Of a stretch of DNA of 64,000 nucleotides, positions 10,987-22,435 are shown piece by piece. The stretch's first letter is position 1. The number at the start of each line of letters is the position of its first letter. This DNA comes from Tillus elongatus (taxonomy: Eukaryota > Arthropoda > Insecta > Coleoptera > Cleridae). The notes under the pieces are model-generated. The model worked only from the letters and a program-made list of their open reading frames with translations, was not told the origin of the DNA and made no database searches. A program made the position numbers and the translations under genes. The DNA lies in assembly GCA_964006375.1 (NCBI GenBank), contig OZ023265.1, positions 15,917,252 through 15,981,251 of the forward strand, in the 5' to 3' direction.

Positions 10987-11120
10987 ATATAAAAATTGAA
11001 ACTGACCCGGGATATGTGTTTAGGGGGAGGGGCTAGTTCGCCCTCATTTGAAGAAATTTCTTCAAAATTCAGAAGTCGAGATAATCTCTCATTAGTGAAT
11101 TTTTGTCAGAAAATTAACTA
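10984..11120 (-). repeat. HINE-like left end
   Basis: Same arm as 1151-1265, but continuing through CTCATTAGTGAATTTTTG into the left terminal hairpin region with a damaged second half (AGAAAATTAACTAA). Confidence 0.7.
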
Positions 11121-11177
11121 ATTAACCAAATCGGTCCAGCCGTTCTCAACTGTTGCGCTTACCAAGGAATAACATTA

Positions 11178-11179
<2 letters not shown>

Positions 11180-11269
<90 letters not shown>
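11180..11269. repeat. (TA)n microsatellite
   Basis: About 90 bp of TA. Confidence 0.95.
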
Positions 11270-11271
<2 letters not shown>

Positions 11272-12265
11272 CCAGAAAAAAACATTAAAAATGCCAGGAA
11301 ACTTCTTAATTTGTACATTATACTAAACCTTAATTTTCTAATTTTTAGAAAATATCGCACTTACGAGTTTAAGAGGTGAATCCTTAAATTACCCCGTGCA
11401 GTTCTCAGTTCCTGTATAAATATTAGATTAAATTAAATTGATTGTACCTGAAGTGTTGTCTACCAGGATATTTAACGTCTAAAGTGAAGCAACAATAGAA
11501 AAGCGGAGATATAAGAGGAGAGAAAAGCGACAGAGATGGAGAGAGCCTCTCCTTTGTGTGCGCATAAAACAATTATTGTGGCGGAAAGCATTTTCCCTTC
11601 CTGGATTGGCTACGCTCCTCGCACAATCACAAACGATATCTCTTTCTGCGACTCATATATGAAATATCTTGTTTAGATCCTTTGATATCAAATGCGTTAT
11701 GGAATTTAATATGTATAATAGTGTGAGTGTTCTGTTGTGTGCGGGTACCTCTACCGTACTTACAGAGGAAATACAAGGTTTTTGTTGTCTAATATTTTAA
11801 TGGATGGACGAATTTGTCGTACGGGTGTTTTGATGATTCAAGTGCATGTTATTACCTTTTAGGTAGATTTAAAAATTACCTATAAAAGAAAAAGTTTCTT
11901 TGGAATATCGTTTGATGACGACAGGAAATCGGTGACTGGTTAATACAGTTGGCCGGATTTTTAGATAATGCATAGGTACCTACTCGTATTATGCCTTTCA
12001 TGTAATTCAATACGTTGTAGAGGTAGCAATTTTTTTCGTTAAACATAAAAAAGATTTCATGTAGACCTTATTTTGGCAATATGTAATTTGATTTGTTCGC
12101 TAATTAAATACGTTAATAAAATATACACAGTGTCATTCTAAAGCTCGTACGCTATGGAGACCTTCGTAAGTAGATGTATACATCTTCGGTTAAATTACGA
12201 AGAGGTGACGCTTTTCTGTAAATTTTCAGTATTTTTTTCAGACGTTCCTGAAATAATGTAAAAAA
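11270..12265. other. No gene recognised
   Basis: Mostly AT-rich, with a somewhat less AT-rich patch at 11490-11660. No domain, RNA gene or terminal repeat recognised. Confidence 0.45.
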
Positions 12266-12267
12266 AG

Positions 12268-12480
12268 TTTGGGCGCATCAAGTGCGTTATGGTAGTGAAT
12301 ATTCATAAAAATGTTTTAATAGCAAATATGTCTTTTTCTAAAGAAAACAGGCATCAAATTTGGTTACCGGTATAACCGATATAGTGGGAACAATGTACCA
12401 TCTTTCATCAAAATAACTTTATTGTTTGACGAAGTATAAAAGAAATTCGCGACGCAGCAAGTGCGTTATGGTTGTGAATT
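12268..12480 (-). repeat. Two tandem HINE-like right ends
   Basis: Hairpin ends at about 12272 (GCGCATCAAGTGCG variant) and 12455 (CGCAGCAAGTGCG), in the same orientation about 185 bp apart. The same arrangement occurs at 22583/22773 and 48070/48246. Confidence 0.7.
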
Positions 12481-13685
12481 TTCATAATAATAATATATTA
12501 TATTGTTTAGCCTTATATTAAAAGTTATAAAACATTACTTTATTTACTTAGGAACAGCAAAAGAGAAGGTAAAGAAAGGCAAGCAAAAACATTATTTCTA
12601 TCATAAATATTTATACAGTAATTTTAATACAAAACTCAAACAAAGAAATTGATAAACAGGAAATATAGTCAGCAAAAAATACACTAGAAAGCTGAACATT
12701 AAAAAAACCCGTGGTTCATACTGTTTAATTCCGTTTTGTACTGATGTACCACATTTTATTTGTTTTTGTTTCTTGATTAGCTCGAAGGACCTGATTATGT
12801 TTTGTTAAATTAAACGCTGATTGTAGTAACACTTAACGTTTAATAACAACTGTAAACTTATACAAAATTACTTATATTATGGTATGCTTTAGAGTCCACG
12901 AGAACGCTACGAAATGAATAGTGATTATGTTTATAAGCGTGTTGCTTGAATGAATATAGAATTTTCCTACGCTATCTACCTGAGATAGGTTAGCAGACGT
13001 ATGGTCAATTGTAAACAAGAAATGACCCTTGTTGGGTTATTCCTAACCATGTTTAAAATTGCATTGTACATATGGTAAATATCATAACAAAGAAGGCTAA
13101 TAAGAAATATGTAAATTATAGAGGTCTAATCCTCCAGACGAGACGCCTCAACACATGCATTGAGGGTGATTGTATGCATGCAGAAGGGGAAGAAGAACCC
13201 CCAGGTCGAAAAGGGTTTCTCCCCCTCTCCCCAAAACACGGGAGATTCTCCTTTTCTTTGTGCTTGCATACAACTACCTGCAAAGCATAAAGCACAAGAA
13301 AAATGTCTTGGGAGCAACCCCCAAAGAAAGTTACTAGACCTGGGCGAATATGGATGCGGTGCGGGGTAGGCAGGGTTACAAGGAGGTATTGCTGCAAAAT
13401 GTGATAAACGCATATTTTCAAAGTCCGACTGATTGGTTTTTTAGCATTTTTCTCTCATATTTCCCCCCCGTCTAGCCACCTCTATTCATTCTTGGTCCCT
13501 TAACTTTCTTGATGGTTGTTTGCAACAAATCTGCCTTGCAAATTGTTCATCCAAGGAGGGTTCTAAGCATGTTTCTGGAAAGAATCTAAAAACTCTCCGT
13601 GCAGTAAACTGTTTATTTACCGAAATTACATTCCACTTCGTCGCCTATAATGCCTTTTTCAGATAATACCAGTAGATAGGAAGCC
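12455..13685. repeat. Interspersed repeat family B, copy 2
   Basis: 12455-12700 matches 1583-1845 and 13140-13680 matches 1862-2290. The 12702-13139 segment is additional here. Short frames over the core at 13072-13421 correspond to those in copy 1, but they carry no known domain and are not conserved as protein between strands. Confidence 0.7.
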
Positions 13686-13739
13686 ACCTGGGCTCAGCCC
13701 CTCCACTTTTTCTGCCCATGCGTGGTGACGTCACGCGCA

Positions 13740-14110
13740 TGCGCGTTATGTTGACAGTTGACATATGACCTGCCATCCTTCAGTTGTCAGCTGTCACCTG
13801 TTAGTTGTCAGCTAACACCTGTCAGTTGCCAGCTGTCAACGTCAGCTGTCAGCTGTTAATGGCCTGTCAGCTGTCACTTGACCTATCAGCTGTCAGTTGT
13901 CACCTGACCTGTCAGTTGTCACCTTACCCGTCAGCTGTCAGTTGGCACCTGACCTGTCAGAGATGACGTCAAATGTTCCAAGACGGCCGCAATCAGGTTT
14001 GGTCTCCATGTGTTTGTTGTCACCTGACCTGTCGGCTGTCACTTGTCAGATGACGTCAAATGTTCCAAGATGGCCGCAATCAGTTTTGGTCTCCATGTGT
14101 TTGTCGATTC
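13740..14110 (+). repeat. GTCAGCTGTCA-rich degenerate minisatellite
   Basis: Dense irregular repeats of GTCAGCTGTCA and TGTCACCTGACC over about 320 bp, many holding the CAGCTG palindrome. Embedded in it are two copies of a segment starting AGATGACGTCAAATGTTCC (about 13961 and 14047), 86 bp apart. Confidence 0.85.
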
Positions 14111-14193
14111 CCCGCTATTCGACTGTTTGTTGAGGTTATGTTCACACACACGTGTTGTATGTTATGACATATAAGCATGTTGATACGAATAAT

Positions 14194-14486
14194 GAATGTG
14201 TTTCCAGTTATAATCTTAATATATCTATTTTTATATTATTCGTATAATTACTTATAGGAATATAGTGACTGATGATTTTAAAAGATCGTTTGTGGTTGTA
14301 CGGTGGCACCTGACGTACATAATTTGTGCCGGAGTCGTCTTACAGACAAAATTCCTGGTTCGTCCTAGATGTCAGTAGCTACGTTAAGCCAATTGTTTTG
14401 ATTATTGCTGGTGTAACACACTGATGAGCTCAAATAAGAGCGAAACTAGTATGTGTTTTCAGTAATAATTTTGATATATCTAGTTT

Positions 14487-14500
<14 letters not shown>
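14194..14500 (+). mobile_element. Retrozyme- or PLE-LTR-like unit of about 256 bp
   Basis: The 45 bp after the ribozyme (starting TGTGTTTTCAG, 14452) is repeated in diverged form at 14196 (TGTGTTTCCAG, then AATATATCTA). This marks a unit of about 256 bp ending in a hammerhead and flanked by a second partial copy that runs into (TA)n. No protein is encoded. Tandem hammerhead-bearing units are known from retrozymes and from PLE terminal repeats; which applies here is not decided. Confidence 0.6.
14415..14457 (+). ncRNA. Hammerhead ribozyme, type I
   Basis: All conserved parts are visible: stem I AACACA (14415-14420) with TGTGTT (14452-14457); CTGATGA (14421-14427); stem II GCTC/GAGC around AAATAA; GAAA (14442-14445); a minimal stem III AC-TA-GT; and A at 14451 as the residue 5' of the predicted cut. 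The tiny stem III is typical of minimal hammerheads in PLEs and metazoan retrozymes, which often work as dimers. Activity is inferred. Confidence 0.8.

Positions 14501-14550
<50 letters not shown>
14491..14550. repeat. (TA)n microsatellite
   Basis: Directly follows the hammerhead-bearing unit. Confidence 0.95.
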
Positions 14551-14554
<4 letters not shown>

Positions 14555-14734
14555 TGAGCGATAACTCAAAAAATCCTTAGTGAGGAAAAACAAAATTTTC
14601 TTCATTTTTATACAGTTCGTTATAGTTACACTGCGAGTTAATTACTACAGCTTCAAGGTAATTAGGTTCAACAGTAGGTCGATATATTTTGACTTATTCT
14701 GCCCCCTAGCTATCCTGGAAATTTTTGCTGAACC
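14551..14734. other. Possible HINE-like internal remnant
   Basis: Starts GTATTGAGCGATAACTCAAAAAAT, resembling the sequence after (TA)n in HINE-like copies (GATAACTCAAAAAATAAT), then diverges. No gene seen. Confidence 0.4.
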
Positions 14735-14972
14735 CCTGCTTTTCTGTAAGGAGGATAGGTACCTTTAACATGCCCAACTTCGCATGGTATACGGAACCGG
14801 CAGCTTTAATCCCTCTTCGAAGGGCGGAACGTGCAGACATTCAACTTGCACAAATACAATGCCATTACCTACGTTGATGTTAATTTTCCAGCATGTAGTG
14901 AAAAAGAGTAACACTGGGAATCCAACCCAGTTCCCTTGGATCCAAAGGCACACACACGTTCTCACCACTGGA
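14735..14972 (-). mobile_element. tRNA-derived SINE, copy 1
   Basis: On the minus strand a tRNA-like head has box A-like TGGTGAGAACG and box B-like GGTTGGATTCC, then a body with AAGTTGAATGTCTGCACG, and an end CATGTTAAAGG ... CCTCCTTACAG. Body and end match 30370-30610 (+), so this is a repeated family. The anticodon arm lacks U33, so it is not a functional tRNA. Confidence 0.6.
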
Positions 14973-17732
14973 GTACCGAGACTCTTTGAATGAGGTTTCC
15001 AATCTAAAAACTGTTACGATATATTATCACTCAAACTTTGAATCGATATTTAAGTATCGTGTTATCTCCCGTGGTAATTATGTATCTTCAGGTCGCGTTT
15101 TTGACTTACACAAATGTTAATTATGTTATGACGTTTAACTCAGTAGAGGCCACCTGTAGACAAACGAATTTCCCAGCAACTGTTTGCCGAGAGAGAGATA
15201 CTAATAAACTAGACTTTTGAAAGGAGCATTTTCTTGAATACTCTTCAGCGACAAATTCATTTGAAAGGAAACATACGGAATTATGGGTACATTTCTAGGT
15301 AGTGTTGCTATATTTATTTCATATTACTCTTCGCACAATACCAACAGCAATGAATAGAAATGCAAGATGCAAGCGGTGTTGCCATAATCAAATAAGTATC
15401 AGATTTTTTCATGACTAAAACATAAAATGTACCTAAAAATACAGGGGTAGAGACTAGTAGTTGTAACCTCCTTCAAATAGATAACTAGAACTGTGGTATA
15501 TTGTGATTGACCTCAAGCGGATTTGAATCTGCTTGATGGTCAGGTCAACATTGCCTAACAACCCTACCCTAAAAGCATCTATCTATCAGATTATTATTAT
15601 TATTAAGATTAGAAATATTTTAGGAGGTTGGCAGATCTTGATATGGTTTGATACACACGTCCTTTTCTGTTGTTGCCCTGGCTGAGGTCTGGTATTTATG
15701 AGCGCCCCTGACTAGAGCTTGGTTATATTTAATTTTAGGTATCTAGATAAGCGAGAATTAGAATCTATTAATTGTATTGCAGCCAAACAGGGGAGATATT
15801 AGGGAGGAATTTCTCTTCAATTAAACAGATATGTAAATGTTAACAATAATATTGAATTTATTCATTTAAATAAATTTGGGATAGTAAACAAAATAAAATT
15901 GACTTGGTTTGTCAAAATAAACATTGAATCACACAGAAATAAAAATCAAATAAACAGCAAGAGTTTTAAGAAAAAGAGATTATCATTTCACATAGCATAT
16001 TATAAAAATATTAACATTACCTACTTGGGGTACGTCAAAAATCAAATACTGTATTTTACAGCTCAAAAACAACTACAAATTATTACTTAAATTGCTTGAC
16101 GTTTGTCAATCAATTCTCTTAACTTTTCAATGAGTTAACTGGCCAGTTCTTAGAGTGAGGCTCCATGTAAGAAAATATTCTTGTGTGAAAATTATTTGTT
16201 TAATATTTTAAAATGAAAAATATTAAGAAATGTGCAGGTTAAATAGTTTACAAACAAAATCCACTAATTACAATTTCAAGTATTAGGTATTTAAATTCAC
16301 AATATTGACAAAATTTTAAAGGATAAACAGGAAATTTACAGCTGTTATTACGGCACCTCCCTGACATTATTTAAGTTCAAATTTGACTATGTTATCTTGA
16401 AAGTTCAAATTGTAAAGGTTCAAATATTAATTTGCTTCATGAAAAATTCTGTTGATTCACAGAAATAAGGGTTATATCGACTCTCCCAGTCCTGATGCAT
16501 TGGGTTACCTGATCACCCTATGAAGATGCTTTCCAAGTGGGATCAACTATCAGTGCCTGACACAGGTTCACAGATACACAATAAGAGAGGGGAAGCTGGA
16601 GAAAATGAGTGGTACTTCCCACTTACGGTTGTAACTCAGGTGGATTATGTTGTTCTAAAATGGTGTGAGACAATTTGTCCCCTATGTCGATACGCTGAAT
16701 TAATTTGACGAAAACTTTTCAAACAACTATTAAAACGTAAATTGGCTCAAGTGAAATTTATTGCCAATTGACTCAAACTTCGGTGATAATCAGAAATTCT
16801 TTACGTTCAATGTGAGAGATACACCAGCGGGTGTGAACAAAGGGTCACTGCTGAATTCGCGTTTTTCTACTAAACACGTTGTTAATTTAATTTCAAAAAC
16901 CTATCAAATTATATTAAGCAATCACTGATCACTGTTATTAGACAGTATCGATAACGAGAAGGATTTTTATCCCCTATTTTAAGATTATATTTACCCACCG
17001 TAATTACAATGATGTTAACTTCTTAAACGTCCAGCTCGCCCTCGGTAACGTGCCAGCTAACACTCTCCGAACCAGCGTGCTGTGCCTTCAGACCTCACCC
17101 TTTTTTCCTGACGTCTCCCCGCCCCGTGTCTATAATTCAAGGTTTTGACGGGAATATCTGTTCAACGGGTCAAACGGTCGTTTTTAGGTGACATCATCGA
17201 TGCGGAAAAATACAGACCAAGTCGCAACGATATTTAGATATTCTTCCAGCAAAATGCGACGCAATTTTCCTTGACAAACACATATTGAATTTTAACGTAC
17301 GAATTATAAATGCAGTAAAATGGTTTACGGTACTTGAAGATTCAGCGACTTTTCTTTAAAATAATTTTGAAATCAAAACATGAATTGCCTTACAGATATT
17401 GGATTGTCGGTTATTAATTAAGTTTTTTACGGGTTTATTTTGAATATTTAAAGTAGTAACGAAACGCAATCGTTACATAGTTTAATAGAATTTAACGCCA
17501 AAATTTTATTTACGTTTTATTTGACATTATTTCTGGTAATTTTTAAATTATCCCGGGGTCGGCTGTAAAAAGATTTCAAGAAACGTGCTTAGAACTACCC
17601 CAGTATGTATAAACCACACGAGAAATGTTATAGTTTAAAGCCACACAAACAAAACTAAACAACGAAACAATAATATATCACATGTTATATATCTGCACAC
17701 AATAAACAGCTGAACTGACTGTATCATAAAGA
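14973..17732. other. No gene recognised
   Basis: AT-rich. A short (ATT)n run lies near 15590. A small open frame at 16520-16708 (+) has no recognisable domain. No terminal repeats were found by eye. Confidence 0.4.
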
Positions 17733-17740
17733 TGTATCAT

Positions 17741-18179
17741 CAGTATCGGCTCGTGCCTTAATGCATTGGGGGTGCGCAAAAAAAAATGAAGGGCTCCCCT
17801 TTTTTTTTCCTCGAAAATGTGTTATAAAAAAACCTACTTACTAAACTTAATAATTATTAACTACTTACCAAGTTTTCCTCTAGTTAGTTATACGTTATAG
17901 TAGTTAAAAAGTTCTTTCCTTTGATAATTACTAACTATATAATTTTAAATGTGCTGTTTAAAATAAAGACATCACAATGTGTGATCTTTATACTTCACGT
18001 ATCTGTTCAATTTTATTATATTTATTTATATGTTAATTTACTTGTCTATTAATTTATATATTTAAAAACGGCTAAGCCTATGTAGGTTAGCATTATATAA
18101 TTTCAAATGTTTTGTTTGACATAAAAACATGACAATGTGTGATCTTTGTCGTTTTATACTGAACGTATCTTTTAAATTT

Positions 18180-18265
<86 letters not shown>

Positions 18266-19067
18266 TTTTACAACTTGAATTTTAGGATTGAGTGAATTTT
18301 ATGAAAATACGCCAGAGTGCCGTACTTGATAGACGCAAAGTTATAAATTTTGACTAAATAATTTAATATAGGTACTTTAAAATGTCTAAATGTGAGATGC
18401 TATTCACGAGGATATAATCTATCGTAGTTATATTCCACTATATTTAAGACTATATTTAATTATCGTGATTTCAATTACGTAATATTTTGCTGTATACAAA
18501 TCAATAATAACATTGATTTAAGAAAGATAATACGGTCCTGGCGATAAAATGAGCCATTACGCCTGTGATTCGAGAACAGCATAACTGTATGCCGAGTCCC
18601 ACCCTGGTGCGTTAAGCTGGAGCGATGTGGGCAAGATCAAATATTCTATTCTCACAACATCAAAGGGCTGCGCTACAAGATTCAGTGCTGGGTCTTATTA
18701 TGCTGTGCTGCAAGTGTGGAATCTTAAAGCGCACAACGGGATTGCTTATTCGGTCGTTTTTGACGGAGATAGTCGATCATTTCGTATTGGAGTTACACAT
18801 TTAGGTAGAGCGCCGGAGAATACACACCGACGAAGGACTGTGTATACGAATGTATATAACGTCGGCAACCATTAACACACTATACTTGTTCTGATTCGGT
18901 ATTAATGGCTGCCGACTCTGCGATACTCGATATACTAATTTTGTTGGTGTAGAGTGCAGGAGGTACAAAAAAATAATTTATCAAAATATAGCATAGCAAA
19001 GATATAATTTTTCCCCGGCAGGCGGCAGTGCGCGCATACGGGCGCATTTATTGAGGAGCCGCCCCTG
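17741..19067. mobile_element. hAT-type element, second family
   Basis: 8-bp direct repeats TGTATCAT at 17733-17740 and 19068-19075 flank ends CAGTATCGGCTC and (inverted) CAGGGGCGGCTC, a TIR differing at three positions. Size and duplication length fit hAT. It holds a (TA)n array and an 82-codon frame at 18627-18875 (+) with no known domain, so it is probably non-autonomous. Confidence 0.8.
18183..18264. repeat. (TA)n microsatellite in hAT-type element
   Basis: About 82 bp of TA. Confidence 0.95.
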
Positions 19068-19075
19068 TGTATCAT

Positions 19076-19833
19076 AGATGTGTAAGTGGTTGAAGGCATA
19101 GAAATAACTCACAGCGCCACCGTGCAGAAAATTTAGTGTAAAAATCGCGTGACTATTTTTAAATATAGAAAAAAATAATTAAACTTATATTATTATCCGG
19201 CTAAAACAATAGATACTTTACAGAAAAAATGGCACCATGGATGTACTATCAAACAAATTAAACAAAAATACGGAAACAAATAAATAACGTTCGTTATAAT
19301 TCTTTTTTAATAAACTTAAAAAAACTGATTATTTTTTCAAAACTCCTTTTATCGATAGAAATGTATCGAGTCAATTCAAAATAACTTAAAAAAGAATACT
19401 CAGTAACAAAAAATGGTTTTACTAATGGTTAATAGTAAAAAAAAGTTTTCAAATTTTCAAAAATCGAAAAAAATAATTATCCGAACCCCACTACCAACCG
19501 GAGCTTAAAATTTTAAGAATTGATAGAAATTTGACAAAGAAATTTCAAGAAAATCAAAGAGTACAAACAGTTTAAAAAATGCATTTCAAATTTAGACTTT
19601 CAAAAATCGCATAAAAAACAGGGTAAAATTTTTTTATATTTTTTTGTGCAAATAAAATATCGAAAATTTGGAAAAAAAAAATCTAAATCGGACCATTATT
19701 AAAAAATTTATGAGTAAAAACCATAAAAACAGCTACTTTTTTGAAAATTCTATATCTTTTGAATCGGTTATCAAAAAATTGCGGAAATCAAAAATCCAAA
19801 GCTGAAAAACTGTCTGATTTGGTCTGGAATGCC

Positions 19834-19835
<2 letters not shown>
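19076..19835. other. No gene recognised
   Basis: A-rich sequence with short homopurine runs. Parts (for example after 19400) resemble decayed HINE-like internal sequence, but no confident match could be made. Confidence 0.4.

Positions 19836-19898
<63 letters not shown>
19836..19898. repeat. (TA)n microsatellite
   Basis: Left border of the inverted PLE-2 fragment. Confidence 0.95.
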
Positions 19899-19900
<2 letters not shown>

Positions 19901-20055
19901 ACAACACCAACACGTCATCCACATACCGTGTCCAGGACGCAATGAAGTCCCTATATGGATTTAAATTATTGAAAACAAGTTCTTTCTCAAAGAACGCCAT
20001 GAAAACCTCAGCACACAAGGGAGACAGTGGGTTACCCATTGGAAGACCGTCTTTT

Positions 20056-20058
<3 letters not shown>
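19899..20058 (-). pseudogene. PLE-2 inverted 5' fragment
   Basis: An inverted copy of about 20136-20295. It encodes, on the minus strand, QKDGLPMGNPLSPLCAEVF and TRYVDDVLVLW, i.e. RT blocks including the catalytic YVDD. Separated from the main copy by a (TA)n array of 77 bp. Confidence 0.85.

Positions 20059-20135
<77 letters not shown>
20059..20135. repeat. (TA)n microsatellite between inverted PLE-2 copies
   Basis: TCAAAAAGACGG on each side points away from the array in both directions, so the array is the centre of a palindrome. Confidence 0.95.
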
Positions 20136-20137
<2 letters not shown>

Positions 20138-22245
20138 AAAAGACGGTCTTCCAATGGGTAACCCACTGCCTCCCTTGTGTGCTGAGGTTTTCATGGCGTT
20201 CTTTGAGAAAGAACTTGTTTTCAATAATTTAAATCCATATAGGGACTTCATTGCGTCCTGGACACGGTATGTGGATAACGTGTTGGTGTTGTGGTCGGGT
20301 ACCTTAGAGCAGCTTCACCTGTTTCTCGGTTCGTTGAACGATCTTCATGTCAATATTAACTTCACAATGGAAGTTGAAGAGAACATGTCCATCAGTTTTT
20401 TGGATCTGAAGTTAACAAGAAAAGACAACACAATTGAATTCGACATATATAGAAAACCAACACAAACAGACCACATAATCGCATATAGATCTTGCCACCA
20501 TATGTCCCAATGTCCCACAGATTGGCGTTCATAAGATATCTAATTGATATACTGTTTAGATTCCCACTGTCGGGACGAACTTTAATAACGAGCTCAATGT
20601 TATTAAACAGCTAGCAGTAAATAATGAATACCCCGTCGACTTAATAGACAGATTGATCAGAAAAAGAGCCGTCAGCTCTTGAGAGAGACAAGTTCCAATC
20701 TCTCGCCAGCCCAATCAGAGTGTCGCTCATATTTTCCTCTTACATACTGTCGCCCAATTACTGCTGCAGTCTCTCGGGTCTCAAAAAGAGACAATATCAA
20801 GTTCGCATACAAGTCAAGAGATACTGTCAAGTAGATTCTGGTTCATAATAAGAATTATATTCCTCACCTCAAGAAGTCGGGGGTATATTGTCTCACCCGT
20901 GGGGACCCACAAAGTAATACTGTTTATATAGGAAGAACGGGAAGGGCACTGGGTACCAGGGTCTCTGAACATCTTAGAAGCAGAAATAATGTTGATAACA
21001 CCACTTCTGTCTTCGGTTGCCACCTCAGAGATAGCGGCCACACCTTTGACAAGGAGAACGACGCTAGAATCCTTCACCCATATAGTTTTGGTATGGAACA
21101 GTTTGTCCTGGAGGAAATGAAGATCGACAAGTACATAAATGGCTCCAATAATAATGTTCTTAATGTTTCAAACACCAGCAGCATGAATTTTCCTTCCATT
21201 TACAGAAACCTTATTGAATAAACTTTCAATGGTAGTGCTCTAGCTCCACATAATTAAAGTGCTTCTTTTGGTACCAGGTTCAAGAATAACCTTCTTTTCA
21301 CATACAGAAAATCCTGAGTGAATAGACTTTCATTTGCAGAAACCTGACTGGAACTTTCAATGGTAGTGCCCCGAATGACGTGTGATCGATTACAGCCATA
21401 GAGCAAAGATTGGCTGTTTCTTTGGTTCTCTCTCCGCGCCGTTGACATTTTCTCTGCTGGCCGTAGTTCACCTGTCACTTGTGGTTGTTATGTCACTTGT
21501 CTCTCGTCACCTTCGGTTTGCAGTTATTGAGTTAAAATATCTAGAAATCCATGGGACTCCATTTTGTTCGTTTGATAAAATTAAACTAAAAAACAAGCGT
21601 CTTCTGCATTCATCCTCTGATTTCTTCAAGTCTAGTGATGTTCCTGACTTCCTGTTTTACGCAGTTTCTGTTTGGTATCCGGAGCATAATGGATGAAAAG
21701 CCAAACTTTGACAACATTTCATACAGCATATTTCTGTAATTGAGACGGGAAATTTGTAAGTATTAACCCAAATGTAGCATCTATTTTCCTTCTTTTCTTT
21801 CTGAATTTCACATGTTCAGATGTTCTCGGGGAGTTCTGCTCAGATGTGCAGCCTGCTTTGCTTTTATGTTTGCTTGTCTGTAGCTTTTTATGTAATTTGA
21901 CTAGTTTGAATTTCACTTATTGATTGTGACTCCATAAGAGTGTTGTTCATATTTGTGGGACCCCAGTCCCGTTTTAAATTTTAAATCTTAAATTGTACGT
22001 TTCTATAGAGATGTTTTATAACTCCTGACACTAATGTCAGTTTAAATATTGCATGGCTGTTAGGGCTAATCTGTATTTGACATTTAGCTTGGCTGAACTT
22101 TGTATTCTTTCTGTAGTTGCGGTGTTAGTCACTCGCATGTTAGACCTACCAGAAATATTGTTTATGACAACCACATTTTACATTCTAGGTCTAAACCCCC
22201 TGAAGATGGCACGTTAATGTGTTGAAACGCGTAGGGTTTTGAAAA
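20136..22245 (+). pseudogene. Penelope-like element PLE-2, 5'-truncated
   Basis: A retroelement RT fused to a GIY-YIG endonuclease. The first frame (to about 20534) gives QKDGLPMGNPLPPLCAEVF, TRYVDNVLVLW (the second catalytic Asp of YVDD is Asn) and FLDLKLTRKD. After frame changes the endonuclease runs at about 20868-21222: GVYCLTRGDPQSNTVYIGRTG, then VSEHL, ending at TAA 21220-21222. The middle (20535-20860) is decayed. A 3' region of about 1 kb, with an internal repeat of ACTTTCAATGGTAGTG (21225, 21353), leads to a hammerhead-like motif at 22193-22240. The 5' RT blocks are missing and the break abuts (TA)n. Confidence 0.85.
22193..22240 (+). ncRNA. Hammerhead-like motif at PLE-2 3' end
   Basis: CTGAAGA (22200-22206) fits CUGANGA. 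One extra U precedes stem II GGCAC/GTGTT (two G-U pairs), then GAAA, a minimal stem III AC-GC-GT, residue A, and stem I AAA-CCC with GGG-TTT containing one mismatch. The bulged U departs from the standard core, so activity is uncertain. Confidence 0.5.
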
Positions 22246-22435
22246 TTAATCAGTTTGTCTGGTAGTAAAAGCCTTTAATTTCATTTAACCATGTCAAACC
22301 CAGACGTTATGACGTTTAGAAATAATATTTATTTATTTATTCATTAATTTGTATATTTATGTGTCACACCGATAACTTAAATTTGCTGAACACCTTACTT
22401 TTGTAAGTCGCTTAGATAAGTTCGTTAGCCAGAAA
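22246..22435. other. No gene recognised
   Basis: Tail of the PLE-2 3' region and AT-rich flank with ATTT repeats near 22330. TCACACCGATAACTTAAATT at 22363 resembles HINE-like internal sequence. Confidence 0.4.

Noticed and set aside
13725..13750. CpG-rich TGACGTCACGCGCATGCG as a host promoter
   Set aside because: No gene starts nearby and the sequence merges into the repeat block at 13740-14110.
14892..14972. A functional tRNA gene on the minus strand
   Set aside because: Box A and B resemble a tRNA, but the anticodon loop lacks U33, the acceptor stem does not pair, and a repeat body follows; it is a SINE head.
18627..18875. Gene inside the second hAT-type element
   Set aside because: 82 codons, no recognisable domain, no BED finger or hAT dimerisation motif; kept only as part of the element.
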